A program made the position numbers and the translations under genes. A DNA stretch of 64,000 nt, taken from positions 2,542,001 to 2,606,000 of the forward strand of contig NZ_JAPEPZ010000001.1 in the NCBI RefSeq assembly GCF_026339875.1, read 5' to 3'. How positions within the stretch are numbered: position 1 is the stretch's first letter; every line of letters begins with the position of its first letter. This document shows, one piece after another, positions 16,527 to 24,203 of the stretch. This DNA is from Streptomyces sp. NBC_01571. Its GTDB lineage: Bacteria > Actinomycetota > Actinomycetes > Streptomycetales > Streptomycetaceae. The notes below the pieces were generated by a model. That model saw nothing but the letters and a program-made list of their open reading frames with translations, was not told where the DNA came from and searched no databases.

Positions 16527-16749
16527 TGGGGTTTCCGTCACTGTCGAGTGCAGGGCGTGGGTGTGCTCCGGCACGGGTGCATTCGGTCTTGAACGCGGCA
16601 CGGTTCTCGCGCTGGCGATGGCGATGGAACCGGAGGGAACCGGGAGGAGAACGTGTGCGCGGGGCAGCCCCTGTCGCGTACGCGGTACGGACTCAGGGCG
16701 CGGCGGTCCCGCTTCGGGGCGCGGGATCAGGCGGTGGTGCGGGGGCCCT
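16527..16749 (-). promoter_or_regulatory. metN: metN 5' leader, possible attenuator
   Basis: About 220 nt lie between the stop of the small leader ORF and the metN start. The segment holds no gene. It contains a stem TCCCGC/GCGGGA at 16707-16726 and other GC-rich complementarity just after the leader stop. This is the arrangement expected for ribosome-mediated attenuation, but I cannot fold it reliably by eye. Confidence 0.45.
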
Positions 16750-16836
16750 CTAGAAGGCGCACATTCGACACATACAGCGAGCACCGGGCGTCATGGTCGC
16801 CTCGGTCGCAAGGGTGCGGCTGCTCGTCGTGGTCAT
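16750..16836 (-). CDS. Cys/Met-rich leader peptide upstream of metN
   Basis: A 28-codon ORF from the ATG at 16834-16836, or a 14-codon version from the ATG at 16792-16794, both ending in the same TAG. The shared C-terminus is MTPGARCMCRMCAF: three Cys and two internal Met in seven residues. The short start has GAGGCG a few bases upstream; the long one has no binding site and might be leaderless. Small Cys-rich leader ORFs are known upstream of sulfur genes in actinobacteria, where ribosome stalling on Cys codons controls the downstream operon. Here the placement suggests sensing of cysteine and/or methionine for the MetNIQ importer. The function is inferred. Confidence 0.6.
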   Translation of the reverse strand: MTTTSSRTLATEATMTPGARCMCRMCAF

Positions 16837-16909
16837 GGAGTGAAGTAAAGCAGACGCGGTGGCTCGGCCCGGAACCGCTGTCCGCATCGTGGACAGCGGT
16901 GGACACTTC

Positions 16910-17557
16910 TCAGCCGCGGACGGAGATCTCCACTCCCCCGTGTGTGACCAGTGCGGACAGGGCCGAGAGGTCCTTCACCACCAGGTCCGCGACCAGCTCG
17001 GACGCCGCGTGGGTTGTGGCCAACGCCACGGTGGTCATACCGGCGGCGCGGCCCGCCTGGAGGCCGGCCGGAGCGTCCTCGAAGACGACACAGCGGGCCG
17101 GGTCGACACCCAGCTCACGGGCGGCGAGAAGGTAGGGCTCCGGGTCGGGCTTGCCGCGGGTGACGTCGTCGGCGGAGATCAGGGTCTTGGGCCGGATGCC
17201 GGCCTCGTCGAGCCGGGCCTCGGCCAGCCGCCGGGTGGCGGAGGTGACGACGGCCCAGCGCTCGGCGGGCAGCGAGCCGAGGAACGCGGCGGTTCCGGGC
17301 AGCAGCAGGACGCCGCCCGGCACGTCCTCGACCTCCAACTGCTCGATGCGCGCGAGGGCCTCGGGGACGACGTCGGCGGGCAGCAGGTCGGCGGCTATCT
17401 CGACCGCGGGGCGGCCGTGCAGTTCGATCCGGGCGAAGTCCTCGGCGGTGATGCCGTACTCCCGCGCCCAGCGGGTCCAGCAGCGGTTCACCGACTCCAG
17501 GGACGAGACGAGGGTTCCGTCGTTGTCGAACAGCAGGGCGTCAGCGTGGATCTTCAT
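16910..17557 (-). CDS. HAD-superfamily sugar phosphatase-like hydrolase
   Basis: A 215-residue subfamily IA HAD hydrolase. The nucleophile motif is LLFDNDGTLVSS (Asp11 and Asp13), motif II is VVTSATR, and motif III/IV is GKPDPEPYLLAARELG...CVVFEDAPAGLQAGRAAGM. The cap between motifs I and II resembles beta-phosphoglucomutase or glycerol/sugar phosphatases. It removes phosphate from a small phosphorylated metabolite, not identified. ATG at 17555-17557, divergent from the membrane protein pair that follows. Confidence 0.88.
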   Translation of the reverse strand: MKIHADALLFDNDGTLVSSLESVNRCWTRWAREYGITAEDFARIELHGRPAVEIAADLLPADVVPEALARIEQLEVEDVPGGVLLLPGTAAFLGSLPAERWAVVTSATRRLAEARLDEAGIRPKTLISADDVTRGKPDPEPYLLAARELGVDPARCVVFEDAPAGLQAGRAAGMTTVALATTHAASELVADLVVKDLSALSALVTHGGVEISVRG

Positions 17558-17625
17558 GCCCCCGACCCTACGGCGCGGCCGGGGGCAAGGGCATCGGGCC
17601 TTTTGGCCCGTAATAGGGTCACGGC

Positions 17626-17985
17626 ATGCTTGATGCCCTGACGGTCGCGACCGCCGTCGCCGCGCTCGCGCTCGCCGCCTGGTGCGGCTGGGCCGCCTAC
17701 CGTGATCAGCCCACCAAGGACTGGCACTTCATCGGCATGGCCGTGGTGTCGCTGCTGGCCGCGGTCCAGCTGGTGATCGGCATCGTCCAGCTGGTACGCG
17801 GCGAGAAGGCGGAGCAGGGCACGACGATCTTCGTCGCCTATCTGCTCGGAGCCTTCGCGTGCGTACCGGCCGTGGCCTTCATGTCGCTGGCGGAGCGCAC
17901 CCGCTGGGGTTCGGTCACGGTGGCGGCCGGCGGCGTGGTGCTCGCCGTCCTCGAAGTGCGCCTGTACGACATCTGGGGAGGCTGA
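17626..17985 (+). CDS. small four-helix membrane protein
   Basis: A 119-residue protein with four likely transmembrane helices (about 4-22, 36-57, 67-90 and 97-114). A loop DQPTKDW follows helix 1 and a charged stretch RGEKAEQG follows helix 2. I do not recognise a family. Its stop is one base from the start of the next gene, so the two are almost surely co-translated and may act as a complex. Confidence 0.75.
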   Translation: MLDALTVATAVAALALAAWCGWAAYRDQPTKDWHFIGMAVVSLLAAVQLVIGIVQLVRGEKAEQGTTIFVAYLLGAFACVPAVAFMSLAERTRWGSVTVAAGGVVLAVLEVRLYDIWGG

Positions 17986-17986
17986 C

Positions 17987-18433
17987 GTGACGAAGGCCGA
18001 GGTCACCGTGACCGGGGAAGAAGCGACCGGGCAGAAGCGGACGCGGCTCATCAGCGGTCCGGGCATGCTGCTGGTCTGGCTGTACGGCGTGATGGTCGTC
18101 GGCGCCGTGTCGCGCTCCGCCGTGCAGATCTCGACGGAGTTCGACAAGGCCCCGCTCGCCTACTCGCTGTCGGCGGTCGCGGGCCTCGTCTACGGCTTCA
18201 TCACGTACTCGCTCGTCCGGGGCGGCGAGAAGGCCCGCAGGGCGGCGCTGGTGTGCTGCGCCGCCGAGCTCGCGGGTGTCCTGATCGTGGGTACCTGGAC
18301 GCTGGTCGAGCCGTCCGCCTTCCCCGACGCCACCGTGTGGTCGGACTACGGCATGGGGTACCTGTTCATTCCGGTGCTGCTGCCGCTGTCGGCCATGTAC
18401 TGGCTGCGCGGGCGCTCCGCGGGGAGCCGGTAG
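17987..18433 (+). CDS. membrane protein, partner of the preceding gene
   Basis: A 148-residue protein with a polar N-terminus of about 22 residues (MTKAEVTVTGEEATGQKRTR) and four likely transmembrane helices (about 27-44, 55-76, 83-101 and 122-141). The start is a GTG. No family recognised; the tight spacing to the gene before it is the main clue. Confidence 0.75.
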   Translation: MTKAEVTVTGEEATGQKRTRLISGPGMLLVWLYGVMVVGAVSRSAVQISTEFDKAPLAYSLSAVAGLVYGFITYSLVRGGEKARRAALVCCAAELAGVLIVGTWTLVEPSAFPDATVWSDYGMGYLFIPVLLPLSAMYWLRGRSAGSR

Positions 18434-18526
18434 TCCGGCCGCGGGCCGGCGGGAGGTGCGGGCCACCGGCCGCCGGTCACGCGTCCCCCGGCGGCCTGTC
18501 GTGCCGCGTCCGCCGGGCGGGGGTGG

Positions 18527-19024
18527 TCACGCCGTCGTCGCGTAGGTCTCCGCGGGCTTCTCCAGAACGATCACGGTGACGCCGTCGTCGCCCTGCGACG
18601 TGCCGACCGTCTCGTAGCCCACGCTTCGGTACAGCCGCAGGTTGCCACCGCCGCGCTGGCCGGTGTGGAGCTGGATCCTCTTGGCGCCGTGCTCTCCCAC
18701 GAGGGCCGCTTCGGCGGCGCGCAGGAGCCGGGCGCCGATCCCGTGGCGCTGCATGCGCGGGTGGACGATGAGCTTGTTGATCCGGGCCGTGCCGTCGGGG
18801 TCCACGGTTCCGCGGACCGAGGCCACCACCTCCTGACCCAGCCGGGCCACCAGGACCGTACCGTCCGCCAGCTCCGCCCTGAGGGAGTCGAGCGGCTGCG
18901 TGAGCGGCTCGATGCCGTAGTCGCCGGAGAGCTCCGCCTCGCTCTGGTAGCAGAGGTACTGCAGCTTGAGGATCTGCTCTGCGTCCTGCTCGGTCGCCCC
19001 CGAGATGGTCACACTCATGCCCAT
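18527..19024 (-). CDS. GNAT N-acetyltransferase
   Basis: A 165-residue acetyltransferase with the acetyl-CoA motif VHPRMQRHGIGARLLRAAEAAL (about 95-116) and a C-terminal strand ending LRLYRSVGYETVG, typical of single-domain GNATs that act on small molecules. The ATG at 19022-19024 has GGGAGG 10 nt upstream; MSVT two codons later is also possible. It is downstream of the sigma-like gene, 58 bp away, and may share its transcript. Confidence 0.85.
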   Translation of the reverse strand: MGMSVTISGATEQDAEQILKLQYLCYQSEAELSGDYGIEPLTQPLDSLRAELADGTVLVARLGQEVVASVRGTVDPDGTARINKLIVHPRMQRHGIGARLLRAAEAALVGEHGAKRIQLHTGQRGGGNLRLYRSVGYETVGTSQGDDGVTVIVLEKPAETYATTA

Positions 19025-19082
19025 GTGTGCATGCCTCCCGCTCACTTGTTCCACCGGTTGTCCCCCACTCCTATCCCCGCGG

Positions 19083-19577
19083 TCAGCGGGCCGCAACCAC
19101 CGGTGCCAGCAATCTCCGCAGACATCCCAGGCATCTGGAACGTTCCGGACCGAGGCTGCCCTGTGAGATACCCAACTCACCTGCGATCTCGCGGTAGGTG
19201 AGGTCCTGTGGGGAGAGCAGCGCCGCCATGAGGCGCGGGCAGCGGCCGGGCAGCCTGCGAACGGCGTCGTGCAGGGCGCGGCGGGAGTCGGCGGTCATCG
19301 CGCGCTGCTCGGGACCGGCCCCGCCCGGGTCGGCGGGTTCGGAGCCGTACGGCTGTTCCCGGCGGGCCGTGCGGCGGGCGCGGCGGGCCTCGGAGCGCAC
19401 CGCGCGGCGCAGCCATCCGTGCGGGTCGGTGGGTGGGCCGGCCGAGTCGAGGCGCTCCAGGAGGCGCAGCCAGACGGCCTGTTCGAGGTCGCTCTGCTCG
19501 GTCCCGGTCGCGTGCGCCTCCGCCGAGGCCTCGGCGGCGAGCAGGGGACGCAGCGCGGAAACCATCTCGTGGGTCAT
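19083..19577 (-). CDS. sigma-70-like (ECF-related) regulator
   Basis: A 164-residue protein. The N-terminal part (SDLEQAVWLRLLERLD...DPHGWLRRAVRSEARRA) matches sigma region 2 and the C-terminal part (RLPGRCPRLMAALLSPQDLTYREIAGELGISQGSLG) is a region 4 helix-turn-helix. It probably directs RNA polymerase to a small gene set. No anti-sigma gene is adjacent. The linker between the domains is Arg- and Ala-rich. Targets unknown. Confidence 0.78.
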   Translation of the reverse strand: MTHEMVSALRPLLAAEASAEAHATGTEQSDLEQAVWLRLLERLDSAGPPTDPHGWLRRAVRSEARRARRTARREQPYGSEPADPGGAGPEQRAMTADSRRALHDAVRRLPGRCPRLMAALLSPQDLTYREIAGELGISQGSLGPERSRCLGCLRRLLAPVVAAR

Positions 19578-19650
19578 GTGCGGCGGGACGCGGCCGCCCC
19601 GGCGGAAGGTTGCCGGGGCGGCCGGGTCTCACCCCATCGGGGCGACGGGG

Positions 19651-20832
19651 TCATCCGTTGACGAAGTCCTCGCGGGCGAGCAGCGCGGTGTCCGCGTTGT
19701 CGGAGAAGACGCCGTCGATGCCGGTGGCGAAGTAGGTCCGGAAGGCGCCGAACGCGTCGCCGTAGGCGTTCGGGTCGGTGCCGCGGCGGAAGTCGGCGGG
19801 CAGGAAGACGTTCTCGTTGCGCATGGTGTACGGGTGAAGGATCAGGCCGGCGCGGTGCGCGTCGGCGACCAGGGTGGTCGGCGTGGCGAGGGCGCCGTTC
19901 GCGTCCTTGGGGATGACCAGGTCGAGCGTGGGGCCGATGCCCTGGGCGTACGAGGCCATCCACTTCAGGCCCGCGGGCTTGACGAGGTCCGCGACCGTGC
20001 GCGGGTCCCCGGTCGCGACGAAGTCCCAGGGACGGGTGTTCGCGGCGGAGAGCAGGACGACGAGCGGGTTGTCGACGAGCTTGTCGAGACGCTGGATGCT
20101 GGTCGGTTCGAAGGACTGGATGATGACGGGCGCGTTCTTCCCGTCCTTGCCGTGCTTGCGCAGCACCTTGGCGAGGCGCTCCTCGAGGCCCAGACCGAGC
20201 GCCCGGAAGTAGGTGGGGTGCTTGGTCTCGGGGTAGATCCAGACCTGCTTGCCGCGCTTGCGGGTCTGCTCGTCCTGCCAGTGGAGCACCTCTTCGAAGG
20301 TGGGTATCTCCCAGCGGCCGTTGTACAGGGTGTTGTTCGGCCGGTTGCCGGGGATGCGCTCGACGGCCCGCAGGGTCTTCAGCTCGGCGAGCGTGAAGTC
20401 CTCCGTGAACCAGCCGGTGGTGGGGACGCCGTCGAGGGTCTTGGTGGTCTTGCGGCCGGCGAACTCCGGGTGCGCCGACACATCGGTCGTTCCGCCGATT
20501 TCGGGCTCGTGCCGGCAGACGCGGTGACCGTCCTTGGTGGGGACCAGGTCGCCGGCCTCGACGACGTCGGCCCCCATGTCGAGGGCCAGCTGATAGGAGC
20601 CGAAGGTGTGTTCGGGCCGGTAGCCGCTGACCCCGCGGTGTCCGATCACGGTCGGCTTCGGCAGACTCCGGTACCCGCCGCCGTGACCGCCCCCGTGACG
20701 CTCGTCGGCTCGCGCCGCGCCGGACAGTCCGAGGACCGCTCCGCCCGCACCGAGCACGGCGGCTCCGAGCAGTGCCCGCCGCCCCGTGCCGCGGTCCTGC
20801 CCGTTCGACTCCTGCGACTCCTGCGTCCCCAT
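19651..20832 (-). CDS. glpQ: secreted glycerophosphodiester phosphodiesterase
   Basis: A 393-residue GDPD enzyme. It starts with a Tat signal (TGRRALLGAAVLGAGGAVLG, cleavage near AARA-DE). The catalytic signature is TVIGHRGVSGYRPEHTFGSYQLALDMGAD with the paired His residues and the acidic EAGDLVPTKDGHRV. It releases glycerol-3-phosphate from deacylated phospholipids or teichoic-acid diesters outside the cell. The ATG at 20830-20832 has GGAG 5 nt upstream. The likely S. coelicolor counterpart, glpQ1, is reported to be under phosphate (PhoP) control. Confidence 0.92.
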   Translation of the reverse strand: MGTQESQESNGQDRGTGRRALLGAAVLGAGGAVLGLSGAARADERHGGGHGGGYRSLPKPTVIGHRGVSGYRPEHTFGSYQLALDMGADVVEAGDLVPTKDGHRVCRHEPEIGGTTDVSAHPEFAGRKTTKTLDGVPTTGWFTEDFTLAELKTLRAVERIPGNRPNNTLYNGRWEIPTFEEVLHWQDEQTRKRGKQVWIYPETKHPTYFRALGLGLEERLAKVLRKHGKDGKNAPVIIQSFEPTSIQRLDKLVDNPLVVLLSAANTRPWDFVATGDPRTVADLVKPAGLKWMASYAQGIGPTLDLVIPKDANGALATPTTLVADAHRAGLILHPYTMRNENVFLPADFRRGTDPNAYGDAFGAFRTYFATGIDGVFSDNADTALLAREDFVNG

Positions 20833-21193
20833 GTGCACTCCTCTGCGTACCCGCCCTGCACCTGTCAAAGCGGGTCGATCGTAGGGGCCCCTGTGTGACG
20901 GGAGGGAGACCCGCGGCGGAACACCTGGGCTCCGCCCGATGTCGTCCGGGAGGCGGGTGGTGACGGATCGTCGGACGAGGGTGGCGAACGGGGGAGCCTT
21001 GCGCCGTCCGGGGGCGACTTCCGTCACATCGTGTCGAACGGGTGACACGTGCTCGTCCGCAGGCCACGGCAGGTAAACATTGGTCAACACTGCGTATCCG
21101 GACGGTGAACCCGATGTGCAATCACCCGGGACCCGCGAGTATCGTCCTCACCTGCACAGACTCATACCGAATCCCTTGACACCGGAGGGCCCG
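20833..21193. promoter_or_regulatory. glpQ-plsC divergent promoter region
   Basis: These 361 bases separate two divergent lipid-phosphate genes. No further gene is convincing; the frame upstream of plsC stays open but lacks a binding site. A TGTCACCCGTTCGACAC stretch read leftward (about 21033-21049) is loosely similar to one PHO-box unit, but I cannot identify the two-unit repeat that would make it a PhoP site. Confidence 0.4.
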
Positions 21194-21865
21194 TTGTCCC
21201 GCTTCGTGCTCATCAAGGCAGTGCTCGGACCGATCATGCGCCTGATGTTCCGCCCACGGGTGGAGGGCGTGGAGCACATCCCGGGCGACGGTCCTGTCAT
21301 CCTGGCCGGCAACCACCTCACGTTCATCGACTCGATGATCCTGCCCCTGGTCTGCGACCGGCAGGTGCTCTTCATCGGCAAGGACGAGTACGTCACCGGC
21401 AAGGGGTTCAAGGGCCGGCTCATGGCCTGGTTCTTCACCGGCGTCGGCATGATCCCGGTCGACCGCGACGGCGCCAACGGCGGTGTCGCGGCGCTGATGA
21501 CCGGCCGTCGCATCCTGGAGGAGGGCAAGGTCTTCGGCATCTACCCGGAGGGCACCCGCTCCCCCGACGGCCGTCTGTACCGGGGCCGTACCGGCATCGC
21601 CCGCCTCACCCTGATGACCGGCGCGCCGGTCGTCCCGTTCGCGATGATCGGCACCGACAAGCTGCAGCCCGGCGGTGCCGGGATGCCGCGTCCCGGCCGG
21701 GTCACGGTCCGCTTCGGCGAGGCCATGGAGTTCTCCCGGTACGAGGGCATGGACCGTGACCGCTATGTCCTGCGCGCGGTGACCGACTCGGTGATGACCG
21801 AGGTCATGCGGCTGTCGGGCCAGGAGTACGTGGACATGTACGCCACGAAGGCGAAGGCCGCGTAG
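21194..21865 (+). CDS. plsC: 1-acyl-sn-glycerol-3-phosphate acyltransferase
   Basis: A 223-residue acyltransferase that adds the second acyl chain to lysophosphatidate on the inner membrane face. Block I is NHLTFID (the HX4D catalytic pair), block III IYPEGTRSPDGRLY, and block IV VVPFAMIGTDK. The TTG at 21194-21196 (LSRFVLIKAVLGPIM) is used because GGAGGG lies 4 nt upstream; the open frame continues to 21080 but without support. The next gene converges on it after a terminator hairpin. Confidence 0.92.
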   Translation: MSRFVLIKAVLGPIMRLMFRPRVEGVEHIPGDGPVILAGNHLTFIDSMILPLVCDRQVLFIGKDEYVTGKGFKGRLMAWFFTGVGMIPVDRDGANGGVAALMTGRRILEEGKVFGIYPEGTRSPDGRLYRGRTGIARLTLMTGAPVVPFAMIGTDKLQPGGAGMPRPGRVTVRFGEAMEFSRYEGMDRDRYVLRAVTDSVMTEVMRLSGQEYVDMYATKAKAA

Positions 21866-21911
21866 GCGCTCGGGCAACCGGCCGGCGAAGGATCCTCCGC
21901 CGGCGCCGCGA

Positions 21912-21943
21912 CAGGCGACGTTCACCCGGGTGAGCGTCGCCTG
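21912..21943. terminator. terminator between plsC and the MFS gene
   Basis: A perfect 9-bp stem (CAGGCGACG/CGTCGCCTG) encloses the self-complementary TCACCCGGGTGA. It lies between convergent genes and likely works in both directions. Confidence 0.78.
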
Positions 21944-21945
21944 CT

Positions 21946-21990
21946 GTCGTTGTGGACCGCGTCGTTGTGGATCGCGTCGTTTCTGGACCC
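21946..21990. repeat. three 15-bp tandem copies after the terminator
   Basis: The units are GTCGTTGTGGACCGC, GTCGTTGTGGATCGC and GTCGTTTCTGGACCC, directly after the terminator hairpin and before the MFS stop codon. They are non-coding as far as I can see. Confidence 0.75.
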
Positions 21991-22012
21991 GGCCGTTCCG
22001 GCCCCCGTCGTC

Positions 22013-23575
22013 CTAGACCCCGGTCTCCAACTTCTGTCCCTTCAGCAGGAACCATGCCGCTGCCGCCGTGGCGAGCAGTACCACCGCTCCGAGGCCCGAG
22101 GCGAAGGCCAGGCCCTCGACGAAGGACGTACGGGCCGCGTCCAGCAGGGCCTGTGAGGTGTGGGCGGGAAGCGTCGCGGCCGCCTCCACCGCGCCGCCGA
22201 GGGACTCGTGAGCCCCGGCCGGGGTGCCCGCCGGCCCGGTGAATCCCGCGTACACACCCGTGACGACGGAGCCCAGCAGGGCGATGCCGAGGGCGGCACC
22301 GAGTTCGTACGCCGTCTCGGAGACCGCGGAGGCCGCGCCGGCCTGCTCCTTGGGCACGCTGGAGAGGATCACGTCGGCGGTGACCGTGAACGAGAAGCCC
22401 GCGCCGACGCCGACCGCCAGCAGCGCGGTACCGAGCAACGAGTAGCCGGTGGACTGGCTCAGCACGGTGAGCGCGGCGAGCGCGAGACCGACCGCGGCGA
22501 GTCCGCCGGAGACCACGGCACGCACCGAGTACCGCCGGGCGGCCGAGCCCGCGACCAGGCCCGCCCCCACCGCGCCGACGGCGGCGGGCAGCTCGGCCAG
22601 ACCCGCCTCGAACGGCCCCCTGCCCTGCACCAGTTGCAGATACTGCGAGAGGAAGAAGACGAGCCCGGACATCCCGAAGACGGTCAGCAGGTCGGCTGCC
22701 ACGGCCGCCGAGAAGCCCCGGTTGCGGAACAGCCGCATGTCCAGCAGCGGTATCGGCATGCCGAGCTGGCGCCGTACGAACCCGTACAGGGCCCCGGCGC
22801 CCAGCAGGCCCACGGCCACCGGCTGCCAGGCGAACCCGTGCATGGCCAGTTCCTTCACCGCGTACACGATGCCGATCATGCCGACGAGCGAGAGCGCGAC
22901 GCTGGCCAGGTCCCAGGGGCCGGGGTGCGGGTTGCGCGACTCGGGCAACAGCTTGATGCCGACGGGCACGAGGACGAGCATCACGGGCACGTTGATCAGG
23001 AAGACCGAGCCCCACCAGAAGTGTTCGAGCAGGAAGCCGCCGACCACGGGACCGACGGCCGTACCGGCGGACGCCGTGGCGCCCCAGATGCCGATGGCGA
23101 GGCTGCGCTCGCGCGGGTCGTGGAAGAGGTTGCGGATCAGGGCGAGCGTGGCGGGCATCAGGGTCGCGCCCGCGACACCGAGCAGCGCCCGCGCCAGGAT
23201 CATCAACTCCGGTGTCGTGGCGTAGGCGTTGAGCACGGATATCGCGCCGAACGCGGTGGCGCCGATCAGCAGCAGCCGCTTGCGTCCGATGCGGTCGCCG
23301 AGGCTGCCCATGGAGACGAGCAGACCGGCGATGACGAAGGAGTAGACGTCGCCGATCCACAGGAGCTGGGTGCCGGACGGCTCCAGGTCCTCGCTGATGT
23401 AAGGGGTCGCGAGACCGAGCACGGTCGCGTCGACGGCCACCAGCAGCACGGCGAGAACGAGGACCGAGAGCGCGAGCCAGCGGCCCGGTCGCTTCTCCGC
23501 CTCCGCCGTGTACTCCCCCGCCTTCCCGGCTTCCTCCGAGCCGGGGACACCCCCGTGCCGCAGGGTGCTGGTCAT
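22013..23575 (-). CDS. MFS drug transporter (DHA2, 14-helix type)
   Basis: A 520-residue proton-driven exporter with about 14 transmembrane helices. The conserved loop is GDRIGRKRLLLIG, motif C-like WGATASAGTAVGPVVGGFLLEHFWWGSVFLINVP, and the first helix carries LLVAVDATVLGLATPYI as in Smva/QacA-type pumps. Expected substrates are lipophilic or cationic drugs. It lies 2 bp downstream of a TetR gene on the same strand, the usual regulator-pump operon. ATG at 23573-23575. Confidence 0.9.
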   Translation of the reverse strand: MTSTLRHGGVPGSEEAGKAGEYTAEAEKRPGRWLALSVLVLAVLLVAVDATVLGLATPYISEDLEPSGTQLLWIGDVYSFVIAGLLVSMGSLGDRIGRKRLLLIGATAFGAISVLNAYATTPELMILARALLGVAGATLMPATLALIRNLFHDPRERSLAIGIWGATASAGTAVGPVVGGFLLEHFWWGSVFLINVPVMLVLVPVGIKLLPESRNPHPGPWDLASVALSLVGMIGIVYAVKELAMHGFAWQPVAVGLLGAGALYGFVRRQLGMPIPLLDMRLFRNRGFSAAVAADLLTVFGMSGLVFFLSQYLQLVQGRGPFEAGLAELPAAVGAVGAGLVAGSAARRYSVRAVVSGGLAAVGLALAALTVLSQSTGYSLLGTALLAVGVGAGFSFTVTADVILSSVPKEQAGAASAVSETAYELGAALGIALLGSVVTGVYAGFTGPAGTPAGAHESLGGAVEAAATLPAHTSQALLDAARTSFVEGLAFASGLGAVVLLATAAAAWFLLKGQKLETGV

Positions 23576-23577
23576 GA

Positions 23578-24123
23578 TCACTCTCTCCGTAGCGCGCCGC
23601 CGAGCAGCAGCTCGACGATCATGAAGGTGAAGTCCTTGGTGGCGACCCGCCCCTCCAGCACCGCCCAGGCGCCCGAGGCGATCAGCCCGTAGAGCGCCTC
23701 GGTGAGCCAGGCGGGGGTGAGGTCGATGCGGAATTCGCCGCTGTCCTGGCCGCGCCGGAACAGCGCGGCGATACGGGCGTCGAGCCGGGCCCAGCCCTCG
23801 TTCTGCCCCTCGCCCTCGAACAGCTGGTTCTCGGTGTAGAGGAAGGCGAGGAGTCCGGCGGCCTTCTCCAGCTCGTTCACCAGCCGGCGCAGCGCCTCCT
23901 GCGCGGTGCCGTCGTCGAGGCGGGCGGCGTCCAGGGCCGCCTCGCACTCGTCGATGCCGAGCGCCTCCAGCGCCCGCACGAGCGCGTCGCGTCCGGCGAA
24001 CTGGCGGTGCAGCGTGGCCCTGCTGATCCCGGCCGCCCTGGCCACCTCGTCCATGGTTGCGGTGGATCTGCGGGTGAGGAGGGCGGCTGCGCTGCGCAGC
24101 ACGTGGTCACGGTCGACAGCCAT
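23578..24123 (-). CDS. TetR-family repressor of the adjacent efflux pump
   Basis: A 181-residue TetR regulator. The helix-turn-helix is ATMDEVARAAGISRATLHRQFAGRDALVRALEAL (about 24-57); the rest is the ligand-binding dimer domain. The ATG at 24121-24123 (MAVDRDHV) is chosen over one at 24172-24174 because the operator palindrome and a -10-like TTATCC lie between the two. The chosen start has no binding site, so the transcript is probably leaderless. It presumably represses itself and the pump until a pump substrate binds. Confidence 0.88.
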   Translation of the reverse strand: MAVDRDHVLRSAAALLTRRSTATMDEVARAAGISRATLHRQFAGRDALVRALEALGIDECEAALDAARLDDGTAQEALRRLVNELEKAAGLLAFLYTENQLFEGEGQNEGWARLDARIAALFRRGQDSGEFRIDLTPAWLTEALYGLIASGAWAVLEGRVATKDFTFMIVELLLGGALRRE

Positions 24124-24142
24124 GAGACAAGGATAACCCATG

Positions 24143-24160
24143 TGAGACATCTGTGTCTCA
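24143..24160. promoter_or_regulatory. TetR operator palindrome
   Basis: TGAGACATCTGTGTCTCA is a perfect inverted repeat with 7-bp arms and a 4-bp centre, 20 bp upstream of the tetR start. A further TGAGACA half-site overlaps the start codon at 24123-24129. Confidence 0.75.
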
Positions 24161-24203
24161 TTAGGGGCGTGCACGTCTCACGCGCGCCGTGCTCGCCGGG
24201 TGG

